Of a stretch of 64,000 bases of DNA, positions 46,468-57,314 are shown in pieces; positions within the stretch are counted from its first letter, which is position 1, and each line of letters begins with the position of its first letter. The stretch spans positions 308,001 through 372,000 of the forward strand of contig JAJEKV010000276.1 of NCBI GenBank assembly GCA_021234155.1, given 5' to 3'. This DNA comes from Isoetes taiwanensis. Lineage: Eukaryota > Streptophyta > Lycopodiopsida > Isoetales > Isoetaceae. A model generated the notes under the pieces. That model did no database searches. It worked only from the letters and a program-made list of their open reading frames with translations, and was not told the origin of the DNA. The translations under genes were made by a program, and so were the position numbers.

Positions 46468-47006
46468 AATGACAGCTCATATCTGAGACCCTTTTTCTCT
46501 GCGCCTTGCTCCGCCGGAGGCTCTGCCGGATCAGCCATGGCGCTGGCGCGGTAGATGCATGATTTTTTAGTGTTTCTTTCGTTAGGGAGGTGCGGCATAC
46601 CTTTTAGTCGATTCTGGCGACCTAGCCTCTCAGTGTAGCTGTTTAGTTTTGCTTTTGTGTGCAATGAGGAACATCTGCCAGATTAATGATGGCGCTGGCA
46701 AAGAACAACGTTGATTTACGGTTTTTCTTGTGTTAGGGAGCTGCAGCATAGGATCTTGCAGAGTTTGGGAGCATAGGATCTTGCAGAGTTTGGGATCTTG
46801 GTAGTTTGTTGCTTTCTTGCTGGCGCTGCTTGTGTAACTGTTGTTTTCTTCGGTTCAGAGGTAAGAAATGCAAGAACATGGCTTGCATGCTTGATTTCGA
46901 CCGCAGATTCAGCATATTTTTCGAGATCTGTAGGTCTGGACGACTGTCAGCGAGTTGCTTTGGGTGTAGATTGTCTTTTTTGTAGTTTTTGTCGAGAATA
47001 ACAAAC

Positions 47007-49289
47007 ATGCAGGAGGTAAATCCTTAGTTTTATTGTTGTTTACTCTGTTTTTCTATTTTTACTGACATTTCTACTGTTTTTCAGGTTCTTGACGACTCTG
47101 CACATCCTAAGGTTGTAATGGCAGCATATCATGGGGTTTTGCTGTTCTTCATTTTCTGTTCTCATGTTTTCTTTGATGTTTTAACTGTGTATCAGCCTGG
47201 TATGGTTGATTCATGTACAAGTGATTGTGGAGCGCCGTCTTTTGTGCTGAATATTAGTCAGGCAGATATTAGTCTTGATCTAGAAGACGAAGATAATGAA
47301 GAGGATTTTGAGGTTGATATGTGGAAAGAATTCGGGGAGGAGGAAATGAGAGAGTATGAGAAGGATGTGGAAAAGATGCCAGGCTTGTTTCTTCCTGATG
47401 GTGACAGTAATAAGGAGAACATTCCCACTGAAACAGATTCTGATTCTAGTAAAAAATTTGTGCCATTTCTTGAGCTTGATTATGATCTTGTGAACGAAGT
47501 AAATTCTGCTGGTAAGAAGATGGTTAAGGTGGAATGGGCCAGAAGTCGATTTGATGCATGGAGAGCTGCAAACAAATTACCTCTTGATAAGAAGATTGAG
47601 GACATGGATTTAAGAGAGTTTGCCAGAATGTTGGAGAGATTCATGCTACAGGTTTGCAAATTAAATGGACAATTGTATCCAATAGAAACGTAAGTTTTTA
47701 TTTCTATTTTGCTTATTGTTTTTGTTAATTATATCAACTATTTCTGACTTTATTTTGCAGGTTACAAGATATGTTCAGGAAGTTTGGAGCAATAATTACA
47801 AGGGCTCAGGAAGTTAGAATTGGTGTAACAGGAATTCAAGAGGCTCCATTTGAGATCAAGAAGAGTCCTATCTTTGCTAATGCAAGGAAAGCTTGTGTAG
47901 CTAGCATGAGAAGATCCCGTAAGGCACCTGGTGTTTGTGGCAAAAGAAGAAAGGTCGATGAGATAAGTTACACTACAGAATTGGCTCTGTTATCTGATAT
48001 TGATCATAGTGTGTTTAGTCCAAGGGGATTGCAGAGGCGCTTTATGTATTACTGTGTGTCCCGATTTTCAATCAGAGGCAGAGAAGAGTTGTTTCAGTTG
48101 GTGATTTCTGATTTCCAGGTCTTATGTGTTGAGGGTAAGGAATGCCTTGAATATAATGAGCGCACTAGTAAGAATTATAAGGTTTCAATGGAAAGATATC
48201 AAGAAGAAGCATTCAGATTGCCTGTTCAATGCTTTGAAGATGATGTTGTTCTCACATTTAAGTGTCTTGTGAGGCATCTTCCAATTTGTGAGGCAAGCGA
48301 GGAAGCTTCAAGGTTCTGTTTTATGCAATGTATCAATTCTCCGAAATCACATGTAAGTCTTTGATATTTGTATCTTTATTTTTTGTTTCTGACTATTTGT
48401 TTTTATAGGTATGGTACAATAAGAAGCATAGAGTGTCTGCAAGGGTGTTAGGGTCTTGGATGAAGTACATGCTTTCTACTATTGGAGTTGAGGGTAAGTT
48501 TTCTGGAAAATCAGGAAGGAGTTCTGTGGTGTCGAGATTAGCAAGAGCTAATGTGCCAATCGATGTTGGGATGACTGTCACTAGACATAGGACTTCTGAA
48601 GCATATAAGAGGTATGACATTATTTAATTTATTTTCTAGTTAGTTTGTTTATATTCAATTTCTAATATTATGTTGTTTTTTTGGCAGGTATGACAAGACT
48701 AGGGAATTGAAATCGAAGGCTGCTATGTCAATAGTTGGGCAGCCGTTTAATCCAGACGGGTCTCGCAGAATGTTTAATGATGTTTATAAAGATGAGCTGG
48801 ATGCATATGATGCAATTCAGAATTCTGCTTTTGTTGAAGTTCAGGGTTTTCAAGCTCCTTCAAATGATTCTTCAACAGGTAATTTAGATTCAATTTTTTA
48901 TTTGTTTTTTTCTTCAAGTTCTTTCTTTAATCATGTTCTTTGTATCAGGTATTGTGAACCAAGGTTTGCTTAAGGTTGGAATAGCAGAGAGTTTGGAAGA
49001 TACGAAGATTGAATGTGATGGAAAGATTGAATGTCTTCAAAATGCTACTGTTACTAAAGATTTAGTGACTCAAGCTGGTAGAGAACTGGATGACCCTTTT
49101 TTTGACACAGTTTCATTGGAAGAGATTGCTGGGCAGAATGAGAGATTGAGGAAGGCATTTAATTTGAATGTTGAAGTTGGATCAACTCGAATTGCAGGTG
49201 GTGCGTTCAACAACTGTATCATTGTAGCTGGTGGTACCTCTCTCGATGTCTCTAAAATTGTCAAGAAAATCAGTGGAACTGGAAGTTAG
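47007..49289 (+). CDS. Crypton/DUF3504-type tyrosine recombinase, seven exons, intact
   Basis: Exons 47007-47015, 47085-47135, 47196-47689, 47761-48352, 48409-48611, 48688-48878 and 48949-49289 join in frame to 1881 nt (626 residues). The introns are 56-76 bp and T-rich. After an acidic N-terminus (residues 40-105), residues 131-210 form the helical DNA-binding domain (WARSRFDAW, then CKLNGQLYPIETL), as in QRICH1/ZMYM-type Crypton derivatives. The catalytic domain carries Arg290 in FSIRGREEL, LEYNERTSKNYK, Lys416-x-x-Arg419 in GKSGRSSVVSRL (Lys replaces the usual His), His442 in TRHRTSEAY, and Tyr451 exactly nine residues later. Such enzymes cut and rejoin DNA through a phosphotyrosine bond. 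A C-terminal extension of about 170 residues is unassigned. No stop or frameshift was found. The function may be transposase or a domesticated protein. Confidence 0.85.
48612..48687 (+). other. intron flanked by an 8-bp direct repeat
   Basis: This 76-bp intron interrupts the codon before the catalytic Tyr451. Its first eight bases, GTATGACA, are repeated as the first eight bases of the next exon. That pattern is expected if the intron arose by insertion with target duplication or by tandem duplication. Chance similarity of splice-site context is possible. Confidence 0.5.
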
Positions 49290-49544
49290 AAACTTGTTTT
49301 GATGTTGAAACTTTGACTTGTTTTGAATTGTTTTGTGTCTGACTTGAATACAAGACTTTTTACTTGCATTCTGCAAGTTTACTACTGATTCTAATTTTGT
49401 TACTATTGCTTCTCTAAAATTTACCCTGCATTCTCTAAAATGTTACTGAACCTTCAAAAATTCTTACTAGACATTCTGATAAAAAGTGAAATACCATCAA
49501 TTGTATATCAATTTTCGGGTTTGAAAACGTGCCACGTGTCAGCA

Positions 49545-49590
49545 CCATATTTAATATGGGAGCAGAACGTGGGGTAGGTGGACTTTACGT
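49545..49590 (-). repeat. inverted repeat, right arm, plus palindrome
   Basis: 49561-49590 is the inverse of 46404-46433 (27 of 30). Beside it, ccatatttaatatgg (49545-49559) is a perfect palindrome. cacgtg at 49533 mirrors the G-box of the left side. Confidence 0.7.
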
Positions 49591-49599
49591 GAGTGTTCA

Positions 49600-50140
49600 A
49601 AGCTAACACTTAGGACTTGCCATATCAAAGTTAAAAGATAAAGATAAAAATTAAAAGATAGGAATAAAGGCACATAAAGGATATCAATAAAGGAGGGCCT
49701 TTATTGTACAAAGACAATAATAGCTCGTGTATTGATTGTGGTGCTTTATATACCAAAGGGGGCCTTCGTGCCTACAAAGACAATAATAGCACGTCTATAT
49801 TAAGGTCAAGTATGTTGGTTGACGTACAACTCAAAAGCCCATGCTTAAAGGAGGACATGATAGTTGGTACCAATTTTTGGACTATTCTCTCACGCCAAAG
49901 ATCCTCATGTTTCCCTTGATGCTCCCTTTAACACGTAGAACATATATATGTCTATTCTCAAGGAAAAGGGGACAAAAGTGGCATGAGAATAGGGTTCTGG
50001 CATTAGACTCTTCATGATAGAAGTAGCAACAGAAAATCATTCTGGCTAAGTAGAAGATTTGAGTTCTAGATTGCCTAAGTTATCTCTTAGATCCACAATA
50101 TCCTCAAGGTCAGTAGAATTTAGTTGTCTTAGTATTTTAT
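49600..50140 (+). other. right flank of the recombinase unit, with repeats
   Basis: caataaagg-aggg-cctttattg (49685-49706) forms a hairpin. 'acaaagacaataatagctcg' (49708) is repeated at 49773 with one change. No gene was seen. Confidence 0.5.
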
Positions 50141-50141
50141 T

Positions 50142-50574
50142 TTGTTTTGTAATGCAGGACGGTCTCCCTCTGGTGTGCAGTTGTGGTTGGTGATGCTTAG
50201 GTTGTCACCAAGGAATGGGTGTTACGAGTTTAATCCTTTAGTTGATTGGGTTACTCGTACCCTTGAGTTAGCCTTGGCTAGCGGGAGTGAGACCTTTGAA
50301 GTTGTTGAAAAAAAAAAAATTATTCTAAACCCATTCCAATAGTTTAAAACGTTTGGCAATGAAAACTCATTCTGTGTAGTTGGTGGTTTTGCGTCTTAAG
50401 TCTAGTGCATCTCCATTAAATGAGTGTCAAACTGTCTTTTTGCAATATTTTGTCTTCTTCCTGGACAAGACTTGCCTAATCAAGCTCTTCCTTGGAGAAT
50501 GCATGGCCAAAGTCCGAGTCTTGTACGGACCAGGAGGTTGGTAATGCCAAATTGGATTGCATGGTTGGCATGGT
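50142..50574 (+). other. remnant between the recombinase unit and RT
   Basis: A 66-codon frame (50142-50342) and short pieces give no readable motif. This should be the gag-protease-RT side of the chromovirus and is heavily decayed or deleted. Confidence 0.4.
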
Positions 50575-51333
50575 TAGTTATTTGATGCCATATTAGTTTT
50601 AGTAAGTCCGAGGAAGATCATTACTTGCATTTGTGGGAGGTGTTCCGCCGGTTAAGGGAGGAGTCTATTACTCTTAATCCTAAGAAAAGTATCTTTTTCC
50701 AATCGGAAATTGAATATTTGGGTTCACATTGTTTGCGCTGAGGGTCTTAAAGTTGATCCCGGTAAAGTACAAGCAATTATGGATTGGCCAGTACCTACTT
50801 CAGTTGCTGCATTGCATTCCTCTGTGAGCTTATGCAGTTATTGTAGGAAGTTTGTACAGAATTTTGCTCGTTTAGCTTCAGATTTATATTTGTTGCTACG
50901 AAAAGATGTTCCTTTCCACTGGCATCATAATCATCAGTTTGCTTTCCAAGTTTTAAAGGATGCCATGGTTAATCCTCCTGTTCTGCATTTGACAAAGTTT
51001 GGTCTACCTTACTTGTTATGTGTTGATGCAAGTGGTATGGCTTTGGGCGCGGTTTTGATGCAGGATGGTCATCCTATTGCTTATGAACGTCGGAAGTTTT
51101 CTGACAAGGAAAGTAGATCTAGTATTTATAATAAAGAATTTATGCCTGTCATTTATGCTTTGAAAGTGTGGCGACACTATCTTTTAGGGTCGATGGTTCA
51201 TATTTTGACTGACCATCAAAGCATTAGACGCTCGGAAAGGAAAGTGAAATGGGTTGTTTTTATGCAAGAATATGATTTCTCCAACGACTATCGTTTTGGT
51301 AAAGAGAATGTTGTATCGGACGCTTTAAGCTGA
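50575..51333 (+). pseudogene. RT palm end and RNase H of the Ty3 chromovirus
   Basis: A degenerate catalytic box (D-A-I-L-V near 50583) leads to FRRLREESITLNPKKSIFF and VDPGKVQAIMDWPVP (50640-50800). RNase H follows: LLCVDASGMALGAVLMQDG, VIYALKVWRHYLLGSMVHI, and ends at ENVVSDALS (51333). The RT finger and most palm residues are missing, and the copy ends where the LINE insertion begins. Confidence 0.88.
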
Positions 51334-51344
51334 CATTTTGTTGT

Positions 51345-51348
51345 TTGT

Positions 51349-51443
<95 letters not shown>
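51345..51443. repeat. (TC)n followed by (TA)n microsatellite
   Basis: A (TC)n tract of about 75 bp and (TA)n of about 24 bp separate the RNase H end from the LINE start. Confidence 0.97.
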
Positions 51444-52491
<1,048 letters not shown>

Positions 52492-52499
52492 TATAGTAC

Positions 52500-53980
52500 A
52501 ATCCATCCATTGGGAAGAGCCATTGTATGCCACCGACCATGGTTATACGGAGATGTGGTTATTGGTTCAAAGTGGAAATGCTTAGGGGTATAAGATCGTT
52601 AATGGGTTCTTATACAAAGGTCCAAAGTTATGCATTGTTCGGAACTTTCGGTCACTTATTCTTAGAGAAGTCCATGATGCACCTACTGCGGGTCATCGTG
52701 GCATGGGGGCGACTTTGGCAAAGCTTGAACCATACTTTATTTGGCCTGGATTGCGGAGAGAGGTCTTCATTCCTATTAGTCATTGTGTGACTTGCCAACG
52801 GATAAAGAAAGCGAACAAGAAGCCTCTTGGTGTTCGTTTATCCTTACATATTCAGGAAGCGAAGTGGATGCCAATTACTATAGATGTTATTGTTGGATTT
52901 TCCACAAGTCCTCGCAAGAATATTGGCAATTGGATGGTTGTTTGGACATCTTGAATAAGTTGACAGCTTATACTGCAGCTGCGCTTTTATCAAGAAGATG
53001 TTTAGGCTACATAGGTTGCCTAAAGGTATTGTATCTAATTATAATACAAAGTATACCAGTAAATTCTGTAAGGCATTACTTATGCAGTTTGGAACTGAGT
53101 TAAGGTTCTCTATTACATAAACTGATGGACAACCTGAGGTGGTGAACAAGGTTATTTGTTCCATCGTAAGAGGGTTTGTCAAGGAACATCAAGGTCATTC
53201 GAAAGAGTATTTGCCTATAGCTGAATTTGTATACAATAATGCCTATCAGTCTACCATAAAGATGACACATGTTCAGACGATCTATGGTTAGCCTGTGCAG
53301 AAGATACTTTTTGGAATGTGTAAGGATGTTCCAGATGCTGATGATTTAGTTATTGAGCATAAGGATCTCATGGACTTGCTTCAAGCTCGTATTCGAGATG
53401 CTCAGGATTATTTTGCCAAAGAAATCATCTAAGTGGCAACTGCCAATGGTTTTTAAGAAAGGAGATTGGATATGGATGAGGATCCATAAAGGACACTTTA
53501 AGAAAGGTGCGCGCAAGAAGGTCTTAAGTGTCAACCCCATTTCCATGGACCATTTCAAGTTATAAGTGGTCAAGGAGAGTGCTATCAATTATGATTGCCT
53601 CAATGTTAGAAAATGTATGATATAGTGAACGTATGATTCCTAAAAGCTTATCAAGGTAAAGACTTACCTCCAATTGAGAGTTAAGTGAGCCAGAATTGAT
53701 TGGTATTTCCAAAGTTCTAGAATCAGGAAACAATTTTGGAAGACAAAATCCACTAGTGGTTCAAGGCAATATTTGGTTAAGTTCGCTCACAAACCTTTGG
53801 AGGACGCTTCATGGGTGGGTGGCAATGTTTTAGGAGCTTATCCGGATATTCTTGGCGAATATAAAGATCGGAAAGCAAAGGAAGCCGGGAGACAAGAAGA
53901 AGTCCAAGGACAGGCTTCTACTAGCCGGCCTAAGCGAGGGCCAAGGAAGGACTATGCTCGGATGGCTAAAGGTATTTAAA
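52500..53980 (+). pseudogene. integrase and chromodomain of the Ty3 chromovirus
   Basis: The HHCC finger (HDAPTAGHRGMG ... CVTCQRIK, 52670-52810) precedes a broken core. The second catalytic Asp region reads SNYNTKYTS instead of a SDRDxxFTS-like motif, and the Glu is kept in TDGQPEVVNK (about 53120). The chromodomain reads QYLVKFAHKPLEDASWVGG (53768-53830), ending in an Arg/Lys-rich tail with RPKRGPRKDYARMAKGI and a stop at 53980. Frameshifts and in-frame stops make it inactive. Confidence 0.86.
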
Positions 53981-54012
53981 CACCCTTTTGTAGCAGAGGA
54001 CTGTTGCAATGT

Positions 54013-54026
54013 CAAGAGGGAGGGAA
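54013..54026 (+). other. polypurine tract
   Basis: The purine run aagagggagggaa directly precedes the 3' LTR. Confidence 0.85.
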
Positions 54027-54238
54027 TGATATATGCCAAGGATATGGCAAAAGGCTTTAGGCCTTTTTGGGCCATGTGGTCCTTTGGGCTTTTGTCCAAA
54101 GAGGGCTTTGGTCCAAAGAAGGACCAAAGGGGCGTGCATGCTATATAGTTGCTCGGGGGAGAGCTCTGGGGCGGCTGTGTTCTAGCTGAGAGCTCGTGGT
54201 TGGGTGGTGAGATAGCATGCCACGTCGTGTCTGTTTTA
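54027..54238 (+). repeat. 3' LTR of the Ty3 chromovirus
   Basis: The LTR is 212 bp and pairs with 45532-45746. It is followed by the TCGGA duplication at 54239-54243. Confidence 0.93.
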
Positions 54239-54243
54239 TCGGA
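54239..54243. repeat. target-site duplication TCGGA (right)
   Basis: Copy of 45527-45531. Confidence 0.95.
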
Positions 54244-55110
54244 TCTGAAAAAATCAGCCCCATAGGACCCGTTTTCCAAAAATCAGCACAGGAACTGGCT
54301 TAGCTTTGTATACAAAGATATTTGCCAGCCCATAGGAGCTGCCCTGAAGGATTTTTCCAAGTTGTACCTCTGTAGATCCAGTCCAATGTAGTAATTGAAC
54401 TTCTGTTCATTATCTATTTGCATGAAACTGGGATTTCTTTGACAGATCATTTATGATTATTCCGGAAATAGGAAGAAGATACTTTAATAATCACAGCCGA
54501 AAATCTGTTTTCATATTCCAAGGCCTCAGATATGTTATCATACAGTCGGCTATAAGGTATTAGAATGCAAATTTCTTTCCTTCTATATTCTAAAAACTAG
54601 AGTAGAAGTATTATATTTAGATTGAATAATCGATGTTAGCAGATGAATAGATCTATAAATTGGTGTATACTAATTAATAGATATTGCTGGGCCTTGCTAG
54701 AACATCGGATTGATTATAAAATGGTGGAGGAAACAGGAGAATCTAGTTTTATGGATGTAGAGGACGAACCAGACACCCAGCTCAATGACAATCAGGTCAG
54801 ACAATTAATGAATCCTGTTGTTTGGTTGGTTATAACTGAAAGCAAAATGCTTTAAATTAAAAAATAGACTTGCTGCTTATATTATTCTAGATATTGTGGA
54901 TGTATCAATTTACTTAATAGTTCTGGATTTTGTTCCTTTTTTTTATATCGCTCGTAAAGAGATAGTAAGTAAATTGGTTGATTCGGATTAAGTAATATGA
55001 AGCATGCATGATGGGGACTAGACCTAGATTTCCCTAGATTCTTCGACACCGATAGAAAGGGGGGTTTTATAAAAAGCATTGACACCTGTCTTCCACATGC
55101 TGGCACCTGT
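54244..55110. other. flank of the Ty3 insertion, nothing recognised
   Basis: This DNA was contiguous with 45526 before the insertion. A 70-codon frame at 54643-54855 has an acidic stretch (FMDVEDEPDTQ) but no known family. No RNA gene was seen. Confidence 0.45.
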
Positions 55111-55770
55111 ACTAACACGTGTTCTGTATTGTGACGGTGGCAGGTACTAGCTTTTCCCACTTGGTCCTAACTAATCCTGGTACACAAAGTACATCTCCTA
55201 GTTTGACAACCTTTCCTTCTAAGTAAAAAAGTTCCAGCATCCCAGTGTCCTTACTTTCTTGCAATTCTCCATTTCCCAATTGCAAATGTCCTCCTTTGAC
55301 TCGTCTGCAGTTCTTAAGCAATTGTGAAAAAGAGGTTACTGTCCTCTCAGCTCCTGAATCTATAATCATCATATTATGATGATTTGCATTATGCATTAAG
55401 TGACACAAATCAAAACACTTTACCTCATTATCTTCATTTTATTCATCTTCATCTCCTCGGGTCTCCTGGGTCAGATTCAGAGTTGGGTTGGATTTTGCTG
55501 TTCCTCTCTCTTTAATTGCAGATCCCCCTCGATTAGCTCTACCTCTTCTTTTCCAAGTTTAGGGCAATCAGCCTTCCAATGATTATAGTTATTACAGTTA
55601 TAATATGGGCCAATCCTATCCTTGTCAGTATTATTGCTATCTATGTTTTTTTTTTCCTGTGGTTTTAACATGACATTGGGGTAGTATACTATGGATATGC
55701 TCCAATGTCTGCCATTCCATATCAAAAAAAGCTCTACATTTACATTTTCCATATCAAAATACACCCTACA
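55110..55770 (-). pseudogene. Ty1/copia gag-protease remnant
   Basis: The minus-strand frame 55764-55477 has a nucleocapsid knuckle in which the first Cys is Tyr (YYNCNNYNHWKADCPKL). After a frame change, 55408-55112 gives the copia protease: MIIDSGAERTVTSFSQL with active-site DSGA, LGNGE, and KLGDVLCVPGLV. Integrase and RT are absent. It is a truncated dead copy. Confidence 0.85.
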
Positions 55771-57140
55771 TTCACAACACCTAACCTGGCAACTCTAGTG
55801 CTTTTCTTTCAATCCACTTATGCTTATTGGCAGTGTTGGAAAAACTTCGGTGTAGAGAGGGTTTTTCTGAATTAAAAATGAAGACTTGCAGTTGAGTTAG
55901 TGAATTTTTTTAGAAGATTTTCATGTATTTTTCAACGATACAAAATTTCGGTTGTAAAATCTCACTCTTGGAGGAGCCCTAGTGTTTTCCGTTCAACCCG
56001 CTTTTTGGGGACACCGGTGTAAAGATAGATAGACAATTGTTTTAACGTCACGTCACTAGACAACATCCAAATGGACATGTGACCATATACCACACTACAT
56101 TGCTAGACAACATCCAACTGAACATGTGACCACACACCACACTACATTGCTCGGTTGGGCCATGTCCCCAACCACTTTACATTGCATTTATGGGATTTGA
56201 CGCCCAATATTTCAGAGTGCGATTCTTGGCGATCTCGAACTCGAGACCCGTAGTCGCTATGCAACTAGTGTGTTACCTAGACCAAACATGTATTTTTCTA
56301 TAAGAGGACTATATAAACTTCCGGTTGTAAACTGAACTCTTGACCTGGAGGGAGCATTAAGAGATTTTGCGTAAAAGTTACTGCTTATGCTTACTGCGAA
56401 AGGAATAGCTATGGTATCATGCTAGAACATGCAGAATTTGAACTTGCATTTTGTTGCTTTGTGTTCAGTGCCCGCACGATAGAAGAATATTGAACATAAC
56501 GACTCGTTGTGAAATATGTTTTGCATCAAATCAAAAGAATCTAAGTTCCAAACATACAAAAAATTGAACTGTGTTTGAGCATGGGGAATTCTAACCTATG
56601 TAGTTGCCAATGCTGCGGGCACAATGGAACAAAATGGGAGAATATTCACCTTGCATGTAATTAGTGAAGGAGAAGAGAAGCGCTCACAATAGCTCTTCAA
56701 GTGAGCTTCAAGTGATCTGAATGGGTTGAGACAACCCTAAACCCTTCTATTTATAGGATGGAGTTTTCTCGGATGGTCGACACATATGACAAATCTACGG
56801 TTATATTTATGCCAAGTGTCGACGTCACAATTTGCATGTAATTATTAATATCATTGGATATACATGGAATCCTAATGATATCCATTTTTTTAGGATAATT
56901 ATGGATATATTTGGGATTGATATCTTATCCTATAATAAATATGCCAATCATATGAGTCATAAATGCAAGATTTAACATTTATATCACAATATCACATGTC
57001 AACTTCTAGAAGGTGTATCTCACGCGAATATGCCACGTGTACTTACAAATCATGTCAAATCGTACTTCCTATATTTTGATTCATAAATGCAATTAGAGCA
57101 CGTGCGAATTTAACATTCATATCCCAATATCACATGTCAA
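55771..57140. other. AT-rich intergenic DNA with short repeats
   Basis: A 46-bp tandem duplication (gacaacatccaaatggacat... / gacaacatccaactgaacat...) occurs at 56060-56150. 'atatcacaatatcacatgtc' at 56982 recurs in changed form at 57118. No gene was seen. Confidence 0.5.
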
Positions 57141-57142
57141 TT

Positions 57143-57314
57143 ACCCACAACGTGTCATGAAAATAGCATCGCGGGTCAACCTCTGCAATAAATGCATAAT
57201 CTGAAATAAATGCCAGACCCACAACGTGTCATGAAAATAGCATCGCGGGTCAACCTCTGCAATAAATGCATAATCTGAAATAAATGCCAGACCCACAACG
57301 TGTCATGAAAATAG
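57143..57314 (+). repeat. 74-bp perfect tandem repeat, 2.3 copies
   Basis: Units start at 57143, 57217 and 57291 with 'acccacaacgtgtcatgaaa'. The first two are identical, so the duplication is recent or conserted. Confidence 0.95.

Noticed and set aside
47118-47693. Simple one-exon start at 47118 for the recombinase
   Set aside because: A model starting at 47007 with two small introns keeps frame and removes a hydrophobic stretch encoded by T-rich intron-like sequence (47136-47195).
57143-57314. CRISPR-like spaced repeats
   Set aside because: The repeats are directly tandem without spacers and the genome is eukaryotic.
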